64,000 nucleotides of DNA, taken from contig JBQCHG010000055.1 of NCBI GenBank assembly GCA_051954935.1, positions 59,103-123,102 on the forward strand, in the 5' to 3' direction. The notes beneath the pieces are model-generated. The model was not told the origin of the DNA. It saw only the letters and a program-made list of their open reading frames with translations, and made no database searches. Origin of the DNA: 66-474 sp051954935. Lineage in GTDB: Bacteria; Pseudomonadota; Gammaproteobacteria; Xanthomonadales; Rhodanobacteraceae. Of the stretch, positions 16,981 to 24,809 are shown piece by piece (position 1 is the stretch's first letter; every line of letters starts with the position of its first letter). Made by a program: the position numbers and the translations under genes.

Positions 16981-18714
16981 ATGCGAGTACCCGGTTTCCC
17001 GAAGTTGCGCGCACGCCGATCGCTGCTGCTGGCGCTCGGTGCGGCGATGCTCGCCTGCACGTTTTACAACGGCCCCTTCGCGGAAGGCACTTCGCTGGAA
17101 TGCGTATTCGCCGCCAGCGTGCTGGGCGGCATGGTGCTTTTCGCGATCGCGCTGTCGGGACGGATCGCCTTCGGGCTGATCGCCGGCAGCCTGCCGATGC
17201 TGCTGCTGGTGATCGCCGCCAACCTGAAGTTCAAATACCTCGCGACCCCACTGCTGGCCCCGGATCTGGCCTTCTACTTCAACACGGAGATCCTGAGGAC
17301 GCTGCTGCACTATCCGCTGCTGATCGGCGCGATCGTGATCGCGCTGATCCTGGTGCCGTTGATCCTGGTCGCTGCCTGGCGCGGCGATCGCAGCCCGCCG
17401 CGCGGGTGGCGCATGGGCGTGCTTCGCGGGGCGTGCGCCATGGCCGCCTTTGCCGCGCTTGTCGTCAGCATGAATCCGGCCGGCCCATTCGCAGCGGTGC
17501 ATGCCAAAGGCATGTGGCTGGCGATGAACGACGACAGCTTCGTATCGGATTTCCTGATTTCGTTTCGCAGCACGCGCGTGGTCACGCCCCGCTACGACCT
17601 GGCCGATGCCGGACGCTTCGACTGGCGCGGCGATCCTACCGCCAACGCTTCGGTCCAGCCCAAGCCCGACATCGTCGCGGTACTGGAAGAGAGCACCTTC
17701 GATCCGCGCATGCTGAGCGTCTGCACCCTGCCCCGAGTCTGCGATCGCCGCATGTTCCATGCGGATGCGAACACGATCGCGAACGGCTGGCTGGAAGTGC
17801 ACACCTGGGGCGGCGGTACCTGGACCACCGAATTCGCCTTCCTCACCGGCCTTTCGCACGACCTGTTCGGGCCGGCCGGCATCTACGCACCATTCAACCT
17901 CGCGCCGCGCATCCGCTACACGCTGCCGCACGTGCTGCATGCGAATGGTTATCGGACGGTGGCGATCTATCCGACCGACGGGGACTTTTTGAATGGCCGC
18001 AACGCGTACGCCGATTACGGCTTCGATGCGTTCTACGGCGGCGAGCAGGTCGGGCTTGGATGGGAATCCACGGATGCCGACCTGATGCGCGTGTTCCGCA
18101 AGGTGTTCGCGATCGAAAAGGCCAAGGCGCACGGCGCGCCGGTGTTCCTGTTCATGCTGACCCTCCACCAGCACGGCCCGCACATGACGCCACTGTCCGA
18201 CCTGCCGGCGCCATACGACAAACCGCTGTTCGCCGGCAGAGCCGCGCAGGACAAGGTGCTGGACGACTGGCTGAACCTGAATCTCGGCAATTACCTGCAA
18301 CGGCTGGCGATGTCGGATGCGGCGGAGGCCGAGCTGGAAAGCCGGTTGCGTGCGGACAACAGGCCCGCACTGCTGCTGCATTTCGGCGACCACCAGCCTT
18401 CCTTCGATGGCGCGATCACCGCGTTGCAGAAGAAGCTGCCACCGCAGATCACCAATCCGCAGGTGGTGACCTATTACATGCTGAAGGGCTTCGGCATGAA
18501 GCCGCTGCCGCATTACGACTATCCGGTGCTCGACATCGCGTTTGCCGGTTCGCTGCTGCTGGATGCCGCCGGCCTGCACAAGAACGCATTCTTCACCGCA
18601 AACAGCTTGCTGCGCGAGCGCTGCCAGGGGCAATATCTGGACTGCCGCAACGCGGACGTGTTGCACTCGTACCGCGCGGATGTGTTCGGACCGCTGCATG
18701 ACCTCTCCGACTGA
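16981..18714 (+). CDS. Membrane sulfatase-fold phosphotransferase/hydrolase (LTA synthase-like), 577 aa
   Basis: The N-terminus (residues ~8-165) holds about five hydrophobic helices ('LLLALGAAMLACTFYNGPF', 'LIAGSLPMLLLVIAANLKF', 'LIGAIVIALILVPLILVAAW'). The remainder is a periplasmic alkaline-phosphatase/sulfatase-fold domain: 'DIVAVLEESTFDPRM' (metal-binding Glu), 'GTWTTEFAFLTGLS' with candidate nucleophile T282 or T283, 'FMLTLHQHGPH' and 'LLLHFGDHQPSF' (metal-binding Asp-His). Enzymes of this group transfer phosphoglycerol or phosphoethanolamine from phospholipids to envelope glycans, or hydrolyse sulfate esters; which applies here is unknown. It lies between lpxB and rnhB and its last 17 bp overlap rnhB, so it is embedded in the lipid A/replication operon. 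A lipopolysaccharide or glucan decorating role is inference from context. Confidence 0.82.
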   Translation: MRVPGFPKLRARRSLLLALGAAMLACTFYNGPFAEGTSLECVFAASVLGGMVLFAIALSGRIAFGLIAGSLPMLLLVIAANLKFKYLATPLLAPDLAFYFNTEILRTLLHYPLLIGAIVIALILVPLILVAAWRGDRSPPRGWRMGVLRGACAMAAFAALVVSMNPAGPFAAVHAKGMWLAMNDDSFVSDFLISFRSTRVVTPRYDLADAGRFDWRGDPTANASVQPKPDIVAVLEESTFDPRMLSVCTLPRVCDRRMFHADANTIANGWLEVHTWGGGTWTTEFAFLTGLSHDLFGPAGIYAPFNLAPRIRYTLPHVLHANGYRTVAIYPTDGDFLNGRNAYADYGFDAFYGGEQVGLGWESTDADLMRVFRKVFAIEKAKAHGAPVFLFMLTLHQHGPHMTPLSDLPAPYDKPLFAGRAAQDKVLDDWLNLNLGNYLQRLAMSDAAEAELESRLRADNRPALLLHFGDHQPSFDGAITALQKKLPPQITNPQVVTYYMLKGFGMKPLPHYDYPVLDIAFAGSLLLDAAGLHKNAFFTANSLLRERCQGQYLDCRNADVLHSYRADVFGPLHDLSD

Positions 18715-19411
18715 AGATCAAGCGCTCGCCTTCGAGCCGACAGGATCCTCCTTGCCGGATCTCGGCGCGCGCAGCCTGCGCGAACTGCGCCACTGGCCTT
18801 GCGAATCCGGCATCGCCGGCGTGGACGAGGCCGGCTGCGGCCCGCTTGCGGGACCGGTAGTGGTCGCGGCGGTGATCCTCGATCCAGCACGCCGCATCAA
18901 TGGGCTGGACGACTCCAAGCTGCTGACCGAGGCAACGCGCGAAAAGCTCTACGCACGGATCGTCGAACGAGCGCTTGCCTGGAGCGTGGTGGCAATCGAG
19001 GTCGGGGAAATTGACCGCCTCAACATCTATCACGCGCGCATGGGCGGCATGCTGCGTGCCCTGGCCGCGCTCCCGCTTGCACCCTCGTTCGCACTGATAG
19101 ACGGCAACCGCCTGCCGCGCCACCTGCCCTGCCGCGCACGCGCGATCGTGGATGGAGACGCGATGGTTCCCTCGATCAGCGCCGCTTCCATCATCGCCAA
19201 AGTCACCCGCGACCGGATCATGTGCGAGCTGGATGCGCAATGGCCCGGTTACGGCTTCGCGCGGCACAAGGGCTACTCGGTTCCCGAGCACCTCGAGGCC
19301 CTGCAACGCCTGGGCCCCTGCCCGCAACACCGCCGCAGCTTCGCGCCGGTGCGCGAACTGTGCGGCGAACCCGCAACGCTCCCCTTGCCTGTGATCGCGG
19401 AAGCGCTGTGA
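18698..19411 (+). CDS. rnhB: Ribonuclease HII (RnhB)
   Basis: Removes ribonucleotides and RNA primers from RNA/DNA hybrids. The core has 'IAGVDEAGCGPLAGPVVVAA' with catalytic D43 and E44, 'GLDDSKLLTEATREKLY', 'ALIDGNRLPRHLPC' and 'IVDGDAMVPSISAASIIAKV', all typical of RNase HII. At 237 residues it is longer than the ~200 of E. coli because of an N-terminal extension of about 35 residues ('MTSPTEDQALAFEPTGSSLP'). The ATG at 18698 lies inside the end of the upstream sulfatase-fold gene, 17 bp before its stop, so translation may be coupled. Confidence 0.96.
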   Translation: MTSPTEDQALAFEPTGSSLPDLGARSLRELRHWPCESGIAGVDEAGCGPLAGPVVVAAVILDPARRINGLDDSKLLTEATREKLYARIVERALAWSVVAIEVGEIDRLNIYHARMGGMLRALAALPLAPSFALIDGNRLPRHLPCRARAIVDGDAMVPSISAASIIAKVTRDRIMCELDAQWPGYGFARHKGYSVPEHLEALQRLGPCPQHRRSFAPVRELCGEPATLPLPVIAEAL

Positions 19412-19553
19412 GCGATCGCGGAGCTTGCACAAGCCCTGCCAAAAATCGCGTGCAACTTTTTCGTGGCGGATGGCGTCTCACCCAAAAGGAGCTGAAGATC
19501 GCGCCCGTGCTCATGCGCGGCATGGGCGATGCATGTGGAGGCAGGAGATTGTC

Positions 19554-19985
19554 ATGAACTATGCTGTACCCAATTCCGGCGACCGCGCCGCTCCAATCGG
19601 CACCGTTCCCAATCCGCAACAACATCAAAGATATGTCCAGCTGAAAATGATGCTGGACGACTGCGACTGGGCATCGGCCTACGATGATCGCAAGGAATTC
19701 CATCAGGCGCTGGTCGGCCTGATCAGCGCAGCGAACAACAACGAGCTCGAACTGGATCAGGAAACCCTGCGAATTCTCGCGCTCGAGGCCGAGGATTACG
19801 AGGATTTCCGCGCTTTCCGCGAGGAATGGATCCGTCGCGACGACGCGGTGCCCGGAACTTCCCCCGAGGCATGGTTGCGCGAGCGGCTGCGCGCCTGGGA
19901 CAAGGCCGAGCGCGAAAACATGGCGCGCGCGGAGCGTTACGAGGGCAGTTTCTGGTCCGGCAGCGAGCGCTTCCGCGTGCTCTGA
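19554..19985 (+). CDS. Uncharacterised 143-aa acidic helical protein
   Basis: Not recognised. The ATG at 19554 is preceded by AGGAGA at a good distance, supporting the start. The first ~25 residues are polar ('MNYAVPNSGDRAAPIGTVPN'); the rest is predicted mostly helical and rich in D/E, W and R: 'YVQLKMMLDDCDWASAYDD', 'EFHQALVGLISAANNNELEL', 'LEAEDYEDFRAFREEWIRR', 'SPEAWLRERLRAWDKAER'. No membrane segment, signal peptide, CxxC or nucleotide-binding motif is visible. It sits between rnhB (143 bp upstream) and dnaE (83 bp downstream), same strand. Codon use matches its neighbours. Confidence 0.72.
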   Translation: MNYAVPNSGDRAAPIGTVPNPQQHQRYVQLKMMLDDCDWASAYDDRKEFHQALVGLISAANNNELELDQETLRILALEAEDYEDFRAFREEWIRRDDAVPGTSPEAWLRERLRAWDKAERENMARAERYEGSFWSGSERFRVL

Positions 19986-20039
19986 GCGCGTGGTCGCTCC
20001 ATCGCTGTCAAGCGCTTGCCGCACCGGCGGATGGCAACT

Positions 20040-20067
20040 AGGCTTGCCGGGATAACTGCGCAAGCCT
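20040..20067 (+). promoter_or_regulatory. Inverted repeat abutting the dnaE start codon
   Basis: AGGCTTGC (20040-20047), a 12-base loop and GCAAGCCT (20060-20067) form a perfect 8-bp stem ending one base before the dnaE ATG at 20069. In RNA this would occupy the ribosome-binding region, where no clear Shine-Dalgarno sequence is otherwise visible. It could equally be an operator; the sequence alone does not decide. Confidence 0.45.
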
Positions 20068-20068
20068 C

Positions 20069-23000
20069 ATGCCGATCCGCTACGTCCACCCGAGCCTGCA
20101 CAGCGAATACTCGTTGTGCGATTCGCTGATCCGTTTGCCGGAGAAACCGGAGCACGGAGATCCGGCCAAGGCGCCGCGGCCGAACCTGATCAGCCGCGCG
20201 GTGGAGTTGCAGATGCCCGCGCTGGCGCTGACGGACGATTCCAACCTGTTCGCGCTGATCAAGTTCTACCGCGCGGCCGAGTACGCGGGAATCAAGCCGA
20301 TCGCCGGCTGCGACCTGTGGATCGCCGATCCGGCCGACATGCAGCGCCCGCATCGGCTGACGGTGCTGTGCGAGAACCGTACGGGTTACCTCAATCTTTC
20401 GCGGCTGGTGTCGCGCGCCTGGCGCGAAGGCCAGCACGGCGGTCGCGCGCTGGTGGACATGGCCTGGCTGGAAGAAGCGCACGAAGGCCTGATCGCGCTG
20501 GCCGGTCGCGAAAGCGAAATCGGGCGTGTTCTGCTGGCCGGCCGCGCAGAAGACGCGTGCGCACGATTGGACCGCCTACGCGCCACGTTCGACGAACGGC
20601 TGTACCTGGAATTGACCCGCACTCGCCGCGACGGCGAGGAAGCGTTCAATGCACACGTCTTGCAGCTCGCCGCGGCGCTCGACCTGCCGGTAATCGCCAG
20701 CAACGACGTGCGCTTCCTCGAGGCGGATGATTTCGAAGCGCACGAGGCGCGTGTGTGCATCCAGCAGGGTCAGCAGCTCAGTGATCCGCGCCGCACGCGC
20801 GAGTACTCGCCCGAGCAATGGCTGAAGCCGGCCGATGCCATGGCTGAGCTGTTCGCCGATGTTCCCTCTGCGCTGGAGAACAGCGTCGAACTGGCCAAGC
20901 GCTGCAATCTCGAACTGTCCTTCGGCACCTACTACCTGCCCGCCTTCCCGGTGCCGGCGCAGCACACGCTGGAATCGTGGATCCGCGAAAGCGCGCGCGA
21001 AGGCTTGCGTAAGCGCCTGGAAGAACATGGGCTTGCGCCGGGTTTTTCGCGCGAAGGCTACGAGCAGCGGCTGGAGACCGAACTCGACACCATCGTGCGG
21101 ATGGGTTTCCCCGGCTACTTCCTGATCGTCGCCGACTTCATCGGCTGGGCCAAGCGGCACGACATCCCGGTTGGCCCCGGACGCGGTTCCGGCGCGGGTT
21201 CGCTGGTGGCGTGGAGCCTCGGCATCACCGACCTGGATCCGCTGCGCTTCGATCTGCTGTTCGAGCGATTCCTGAATCCCGAACGCATCTCCATGCCGGA
21301 CTTCGACATCGACTTCTGCATGGAAGGCCGCGATCGCGTGATCGAATACGTAGCCGACGCCTACGGCCGCGACCAGGTCAGCCAGATCATCACCTACGGC
21401 ACGATGGCGGCCAAGGCCGTGCTGCGCGACTGCGGACGCGTGCTCGGGATGCCGTACGGGCAGGTTGACGGCATCGCCAAGCTGATCCCGAAGATGCCGC
21501 TGGACCTCACGCTCGAGGATGCGCTTGGTCGCAGCAGCAAGTCGCGCGCGGAAGCCGACCGCATCGTGCGTGAGTTCTGCGAGCTCTACGAGAGCGATGA
21601 GGAAGCGCGCACGCTGATCGATCTCGCGCTGAAACTGGAAGGCATCACCCGCAATGCCGGCAAGCACGCCGGCGGCGTGGTGATCGCACCATCCGCGCTC
21701 ACCGACTTCGCTCCGCTGTACTGCGAAGCCGGTGGCACCGGCGTGGTCACGCAGTTCGACAAGGACGACGTCGAAGCGGTCGGCCTGGTGAAATTCGACT
21801 TCCTAGGCCTGCGCACGCTCACCATCATCGACTGGGCGATCGCGGCGATCAACGCCAAACGCGCGCGCAAGGACGAGGTGCCGCTGGACATAGCCGCGCT
21901 GCCGCTGGACGACCCGCAGGTTTACGAACTCTTCTCGCGCGCCGATACCGGCGCGATCTTCCAGTTTGAAGGCGGCGGCATGCAGCGGCTGCTGAAGGAC
22001 GCGAAGCCCGACCGCTTCGAGGACCTGATCGCGCTGAACGCCCTGTTCCGCCCCGGCCCGATGGACCTGATCCCCAGTTATGTCGCGCGCAAGCACGGGC
22101 GCGAGCCGGTGGAATATCCCGACCCGCGCGTCGAGCCGATCCTGAAAGAGACCTACGGCATCATGGTCTATCAGGAGCAGGTGATGCAGATGGCGCAGAT
22201 CGTCGGCGGCTACACGCTCGGCGGCGCCGACCTGCTGCGCCGCGCGATGGGCAAGAAGAAAGTCGAGGAGATGGCCAAGGAGCGCGCCAAGTTCCGGGCC
22301 GGTGCCGCCGCCAACGGGCTGGACGAGCGCAAGGCCGACGCGATCTTCGACCAGATGGAGAAATTCGCAGGCTACGGCTTCAACAAGTCGCACGCCGCGG
22401 CCTATTCGCTGGTCGCCTACCAGACCGCATGGCTGAAGACGCATTACCCCGCCGAGTTCATGGCCGCGACGATGTCGGCGGAAATGGACAACACGGACAA
22501 GTTGGCGGTGTTCCTGGCCGACGTGCGCGCGCACGGACTCGAGGTGCTGCCGCCGGACGTCAACGCCTCCGCCTATCGCTTTGCCGCGATCGAGGACAGG
22601 AGCATCCGCTACGGGCTGGGCGCGATCAAGGGCGTGGGCCGCGCGGTATGCGAGGCGATCGTGGCAGAGCGCGAGCAGTCCGGGTCGTTCCGCGATCTCG
22701 CGGATCTGTGCGCGCGCGTGGATCCGGGCAAGCTCAACAAGCGCGTGCTGGAAGCGCTGATCCAGTCCGGCGCGTGCGATGCGCTCGGACCCAACCGCGC
22801 GACGCTGATGGCGCAATTGCCGGAAGCGGTGCGTGCAGCCGAACAGCATCAGCGCGACCGCGCTGCCGGCCAGAACGACATGTTCGGCATGGCTGCGAGC
22901 GCCGCCGCCGAGACACCGGTGATCCATGTCGCCGAACAACCGGATTGGTCGCTGGAGCGCAAGCTTGCCGGCGAGCGCGCCACGCTGGGGCACTACTTCT

Positions 23001-23647
23001 CAGGGCATCCGACGGATCCCTGGCGCGAGATACTGGCGCAGCTCACGAACTGCCCGCTTGGGGAGATCGCGCAACGCTACACACCTCCGCAGCGTCGTGA
23101 AGGCGATGACGGCAACCGCTTCCGGCGCGCGCCGGAAACACCGTGGACGGTCGGCGGCATGGTCACGCTGCAACGGCGGCGCGGCGATGCGGCGGCATTC
23201 GTGCAGTTCGAGGACTGGAGCGGCCACGTGGAGGTGAGTTTCTTCCGCGAAGCATTCGCCGATTACGCGCACCTGCTGGTGCGGGATGCCATGCTTGTCG
23301 TGGAGGGCGGGCTGGCGCTGGATGATTTCAGCGGCGAGCTGCAATTGCGCGCGCGCCGGGTATGGACGCTGGACGAAGCCTGCGCCGCGCATACCCGGGT
23401 GCTGAAACTGGGTGTCAACGGGATCGGGCCGCCATTCGTGGATTCGCTCAAGCGCGCGATCAACGGCCATCGTGGCGGCACCACCCGGCTGCTGCTGACC
23501 GGCTACCGCAACACCCAGGGCTGCGCGGACCTCGAACTGGGCGAGGACTGGCGCGTGCGCGTCACCACCGACCTGCTGCGCGCGCTCAACGAGCTGCCGG
23601 AGGTGCAGAGCGTGGCGCCGATGCTGGCGCGGCCGTCCACCTCGTAG
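20069..23647 (+). CDS. dnaE: DNA polymerase III subunit alpha (DnaE)
   Basis: Catalytic subunit of the replicative polymerase. The 1192 residues show: N-terminal PHP domain beginning 'RYVHPSLHSEYSLCDSLIR' and 'LALTDDSNLFALIKFY'; the C-family polymerase palm with 'PVGPGRGSGAGSLVAWSLGI' and catalytic 'MPDFDIDFCMEGRDRVIEYV' (D411, D413, D415); 'VKFDFLGLRTLTIIDWAI'; fingers with 'GYGFNKSHAAAYSLVAYQTA'; a helix-hairpin-helix region; and a C-terminal OB fold ('WTVGGMVTLQRRRGD'). Length is near the E. coli value of 1160. The gene order rnhB-dnaE-accA is conserved in gammaproteobacteria, with one extra unknown gene here. Confidence 0.98.
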   Translation: MPIRYVHPSLHSEYSLCDSLIRLPEKPEHGDPAKAPRPNLISRAVELQMPALALTDDSNLFALIKFYRAAEYAGIKPIAGCDLWIADPADMQRPHRLTVLCENRTGYLNLSRLVSRAWREGQHGGRALVDMAWLEEAHEGLIALAGRESEIGRVLLAGRAEDACARLDRLRATFDERLYLELTRTRRDGEEAFNAHVLQLAAALDLPVIASNDVRFLEADDFEAHEARVCIQQGQQLSDPRRTREYSPEQWLKPADAMAELFADVPSALENSVELAKRCNLELSFGTYYLPAFPVPAQHTLESWIRESAREGLRKRLEEHGLAPGFSREGYEQRLETELDTIVRMGFPGYFLIVADFIGWAKRHDIPVGPGRGSGAGSLVAWSLGITDLDPLRFDLLFERFLNPERISMPDFDIDFCMEGRDRVIEYVADAYGRDQVSQIITYGTMAAKAVLRDCGRVLGMPYGQVDGIAKLIPKMPLDLTLEDALGRSSKSRAEADRIVREFCELYESDEEARTLIDLALKLEGITRNAGKHAGGVVIAPSALTDFAPLYCEAGGTGVVTQFDKDDVEAVGLVKFDFLGLRTLTIIDWAIAAINAKRARKDEVPLDIAALPLDDPQVYELFSRADTGAIFQFEGGGMQRLLKDAKPDRFEDLIALNALFRPGPMDLIPSYVARKHGREPVEYPDPRVEPILKETYGIMVYQEQVMQMAQIVGGYTLGGADLLRRAMGKKKVEEMAKERAKFRAGAAANGLDERKADAIFDQMEKFAGYGFNKSHAAAYSLVAYQTAWLKTHYPAEFMAATMSAEMDNTDKLAVFLADVRAHGLEVLPPDVNASAYRFAAIEDRSIRYGLGAIKGVGRAVCEAIVAEREQSGSFRDLADLCARVDPGKLNKRVLEALIQSGACDALGPNRATLMAQLPEAVRAAEQHQRDRAAGQNDMFGMAASAAAETPVIHVAEQPDWSLERKLAGERATLGHYFSGHPTDPWREILAQLTNCPLGEIAQRYTPPQRREGDDGNRFRRAPETPWTVGGMVTLQRRRGDAAAFVQFEDWSGHVEVSFFREAFADYAHLLVRDAMLVVEGGLALDDFSGELQLRARRVWTLDEACAAHTRVLKLGVNGIGPPFVDSLKRAINGHRGGTTRLLLTGYRNTQGCADLELGEDWRVRVTTDLLRALNELPEVQSVAPMLARPSTS

Positions 23648-23671
23648 AGATAGCCGGCTTGTCCATCCGGG

Positions 23672-23677
23672 TATAAT
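23672..23677 (+). promoter_or_regulatory. Possible -10 box upstream of accA
   Basis: A perfect TATAAT (23672-23677), preceded by GGG, lies 29 bp before the accA ATG and 25 bp after the dnaE stop. No good -35 box is present at 16-18 bp; TTGTCC occurs only 7 bp upstream. If used, it would give accA its own promoter within the dnaE-accA unit. Confidence 0.35.
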
Positions 23678-23706
23678 CGCGTGCTTTGCCCCCGACAGCG
23701 TCCCGC

Positions 23707-24666
23707 ATGAACCCGAACTTCCTCGATTTCGAGCAGCCGATCGCGGAACTGGACGCCAAGATCCAGGAACTGACGCACGCAGGCCAGGGCCACTCGCTCG
23801 ATATCCAGGACGAGGTAGGCAAGCTGCGCGACAAGCTGCGCGCCAGGACTGCCGATATTTTCAAGAATCTCACGCCATGGCAGATCACGCAGCTGTCGCG
23901 GCATCCCGGTCGGCCTTACACCAACGATTACATCGAAACGATCTGCGACGAGTTCCACGAGCTGGCCGGCGACCGCATGTACGCCGATGATCCGGCTATC
24001 GTCGCAGGACTCGGGCGCATCAATGGCCGCGCGGTGATGATCATCGGCCACCAGAAGGGTCGCGACATCAAGTCCAAGGTGCGCCGCAACTTCGGCATGC
24101 CGCGCCCGGAGGGTTACCGCAAGGCGCTGCGACTGATGAAGATGGCGGAGCGCTTCCACCTGCCACTGCTCACCTTCATCGACACGCCCGGCGCGTATCC
24201 GGGCGTCGGCGCGGAGGAGCGCGGGCAATCGGAAGCGATCGCGCGCAACCTGCTTGAGATGGCCGAGCTGCGCACACCCATCCTGTGCACGGTGATCGGC
24301 GAAGGCGGCTCCGGCGGCGCGCTGGCGATCGGCGTGGGCGACCGCACGATCATGCTGCAGTATTCGACGTATTCGGTGATCTCGCCGGAGGGCTGCGCCT
24401 CCATCCTGTGGAAGAGCGCGGACAGGGCGCGCGACGCGGCCGAGGCGCTGGGCCTTACCGCGCCGCGGTTGAAGGAACTGGGGCTCGTGGACAAGATCGT
24501 GCGCGAACCCACCGGCGGCGCGCACCGCAACCCGAAATCCATGGCGCGCCGCCTGAAAGCCGTGCTGCTGAACGAGATCGAAGCGCTCGAACGGTTGCCG
24601 ATCAGCGAACTGCTCGAGCAGCGCTATCAGCGCCTGCGCCGCTACGGCGCGTATCAAAACGGTTAG
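23707..24666 (+). CDS. accA: Acetyl-CoA carboxylase carboxyltransferase subunit alpha (AccA)
   Basis: Alpha half of the carboxyltransferase that moves CO2 from carboxybiotin to acetyl-CoA, giving malonyl-CoA for fatty acid synthesis. The 319-residue protein matches E. coli AccA in length and motifs: 'MNPNFLDFEQPIAELDAKI', 'TPWQITQLSRHPGRPYTNDY', 'FIDTPGAYPGVGAEERGQSE', 'GEGGSGGALAIGVGD' (oxyanion-forming glycines) and 'SVISPEGCASILWK'. The start at 23707 gives the family N-terminus. Positioned after dnaE as in enteric bacteria. Confidence 0.98.
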   Translation: MNPNFLDFEQPIAELDAKIQELTHAGQGHSLDIQDEVGKLRDKLRARTADIFKNLTPWQITQLSRHPGRPYTNDYIETICDEFHELAGDRMYADDPAIVAGLGRINGRAVMIIGHQKGRDIKSKVRRNFGMPRPEGYRKALRLMKMAERFHLPLLTFIDTPGAYPGVGAEERGQSEAIARNLLEMAELRTPILCTVIGEGGSGGALAIGVGDRTIMLQYSTYSVISPEGCASILWKSADRARDAAEALGLTAPRLKELGLVDKIVREPTGGAHRNPKSMARRLKAVLLNEIEALERLPISELLEQRYQRLRRYGAYQNG

Positions 24667-24696
24667 AGCACCCGGACGCGCGACAACGAGGCGTCG

Positions 24697-24714
24697 TTCC
24701 GGCACAGGCCGGAA
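24697..24714. repeat. REP-like inverted repeat C, copy 1
   Basis: TTCCGGC, 4-base loop ACAG, GCCGGAA, embedded in GTCG...TCCAGC. The same stem with another loop occurs at 59314-59331, with GTCA on its outer side. It lies in the 143-bp gap between accA and tilS. This hairpin type (repeat units with an imperfect TTCCGGC...GCCGGAA core) is common between genes in Xanthomonadales genomes. Confidence 0.6.
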
Positions 24715-24809
24715 TCCAGCTGCGACCACGTTCGGTGCGACTTGTCGCCCCCCGGGCCCGACCTTCGCCGGGTCGGCGGCCCAGGATCATCATTCTGTCC
24801 GGCGCCCAC

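Noticed and set aside
16849..18699. Overlapping frames of about 610 codons on both strands around the sulfatase-fold gene
   Set aside because: Only the frame starting at 16981 has membrane helices and metal-binding motifs; the others are compositionally biased.
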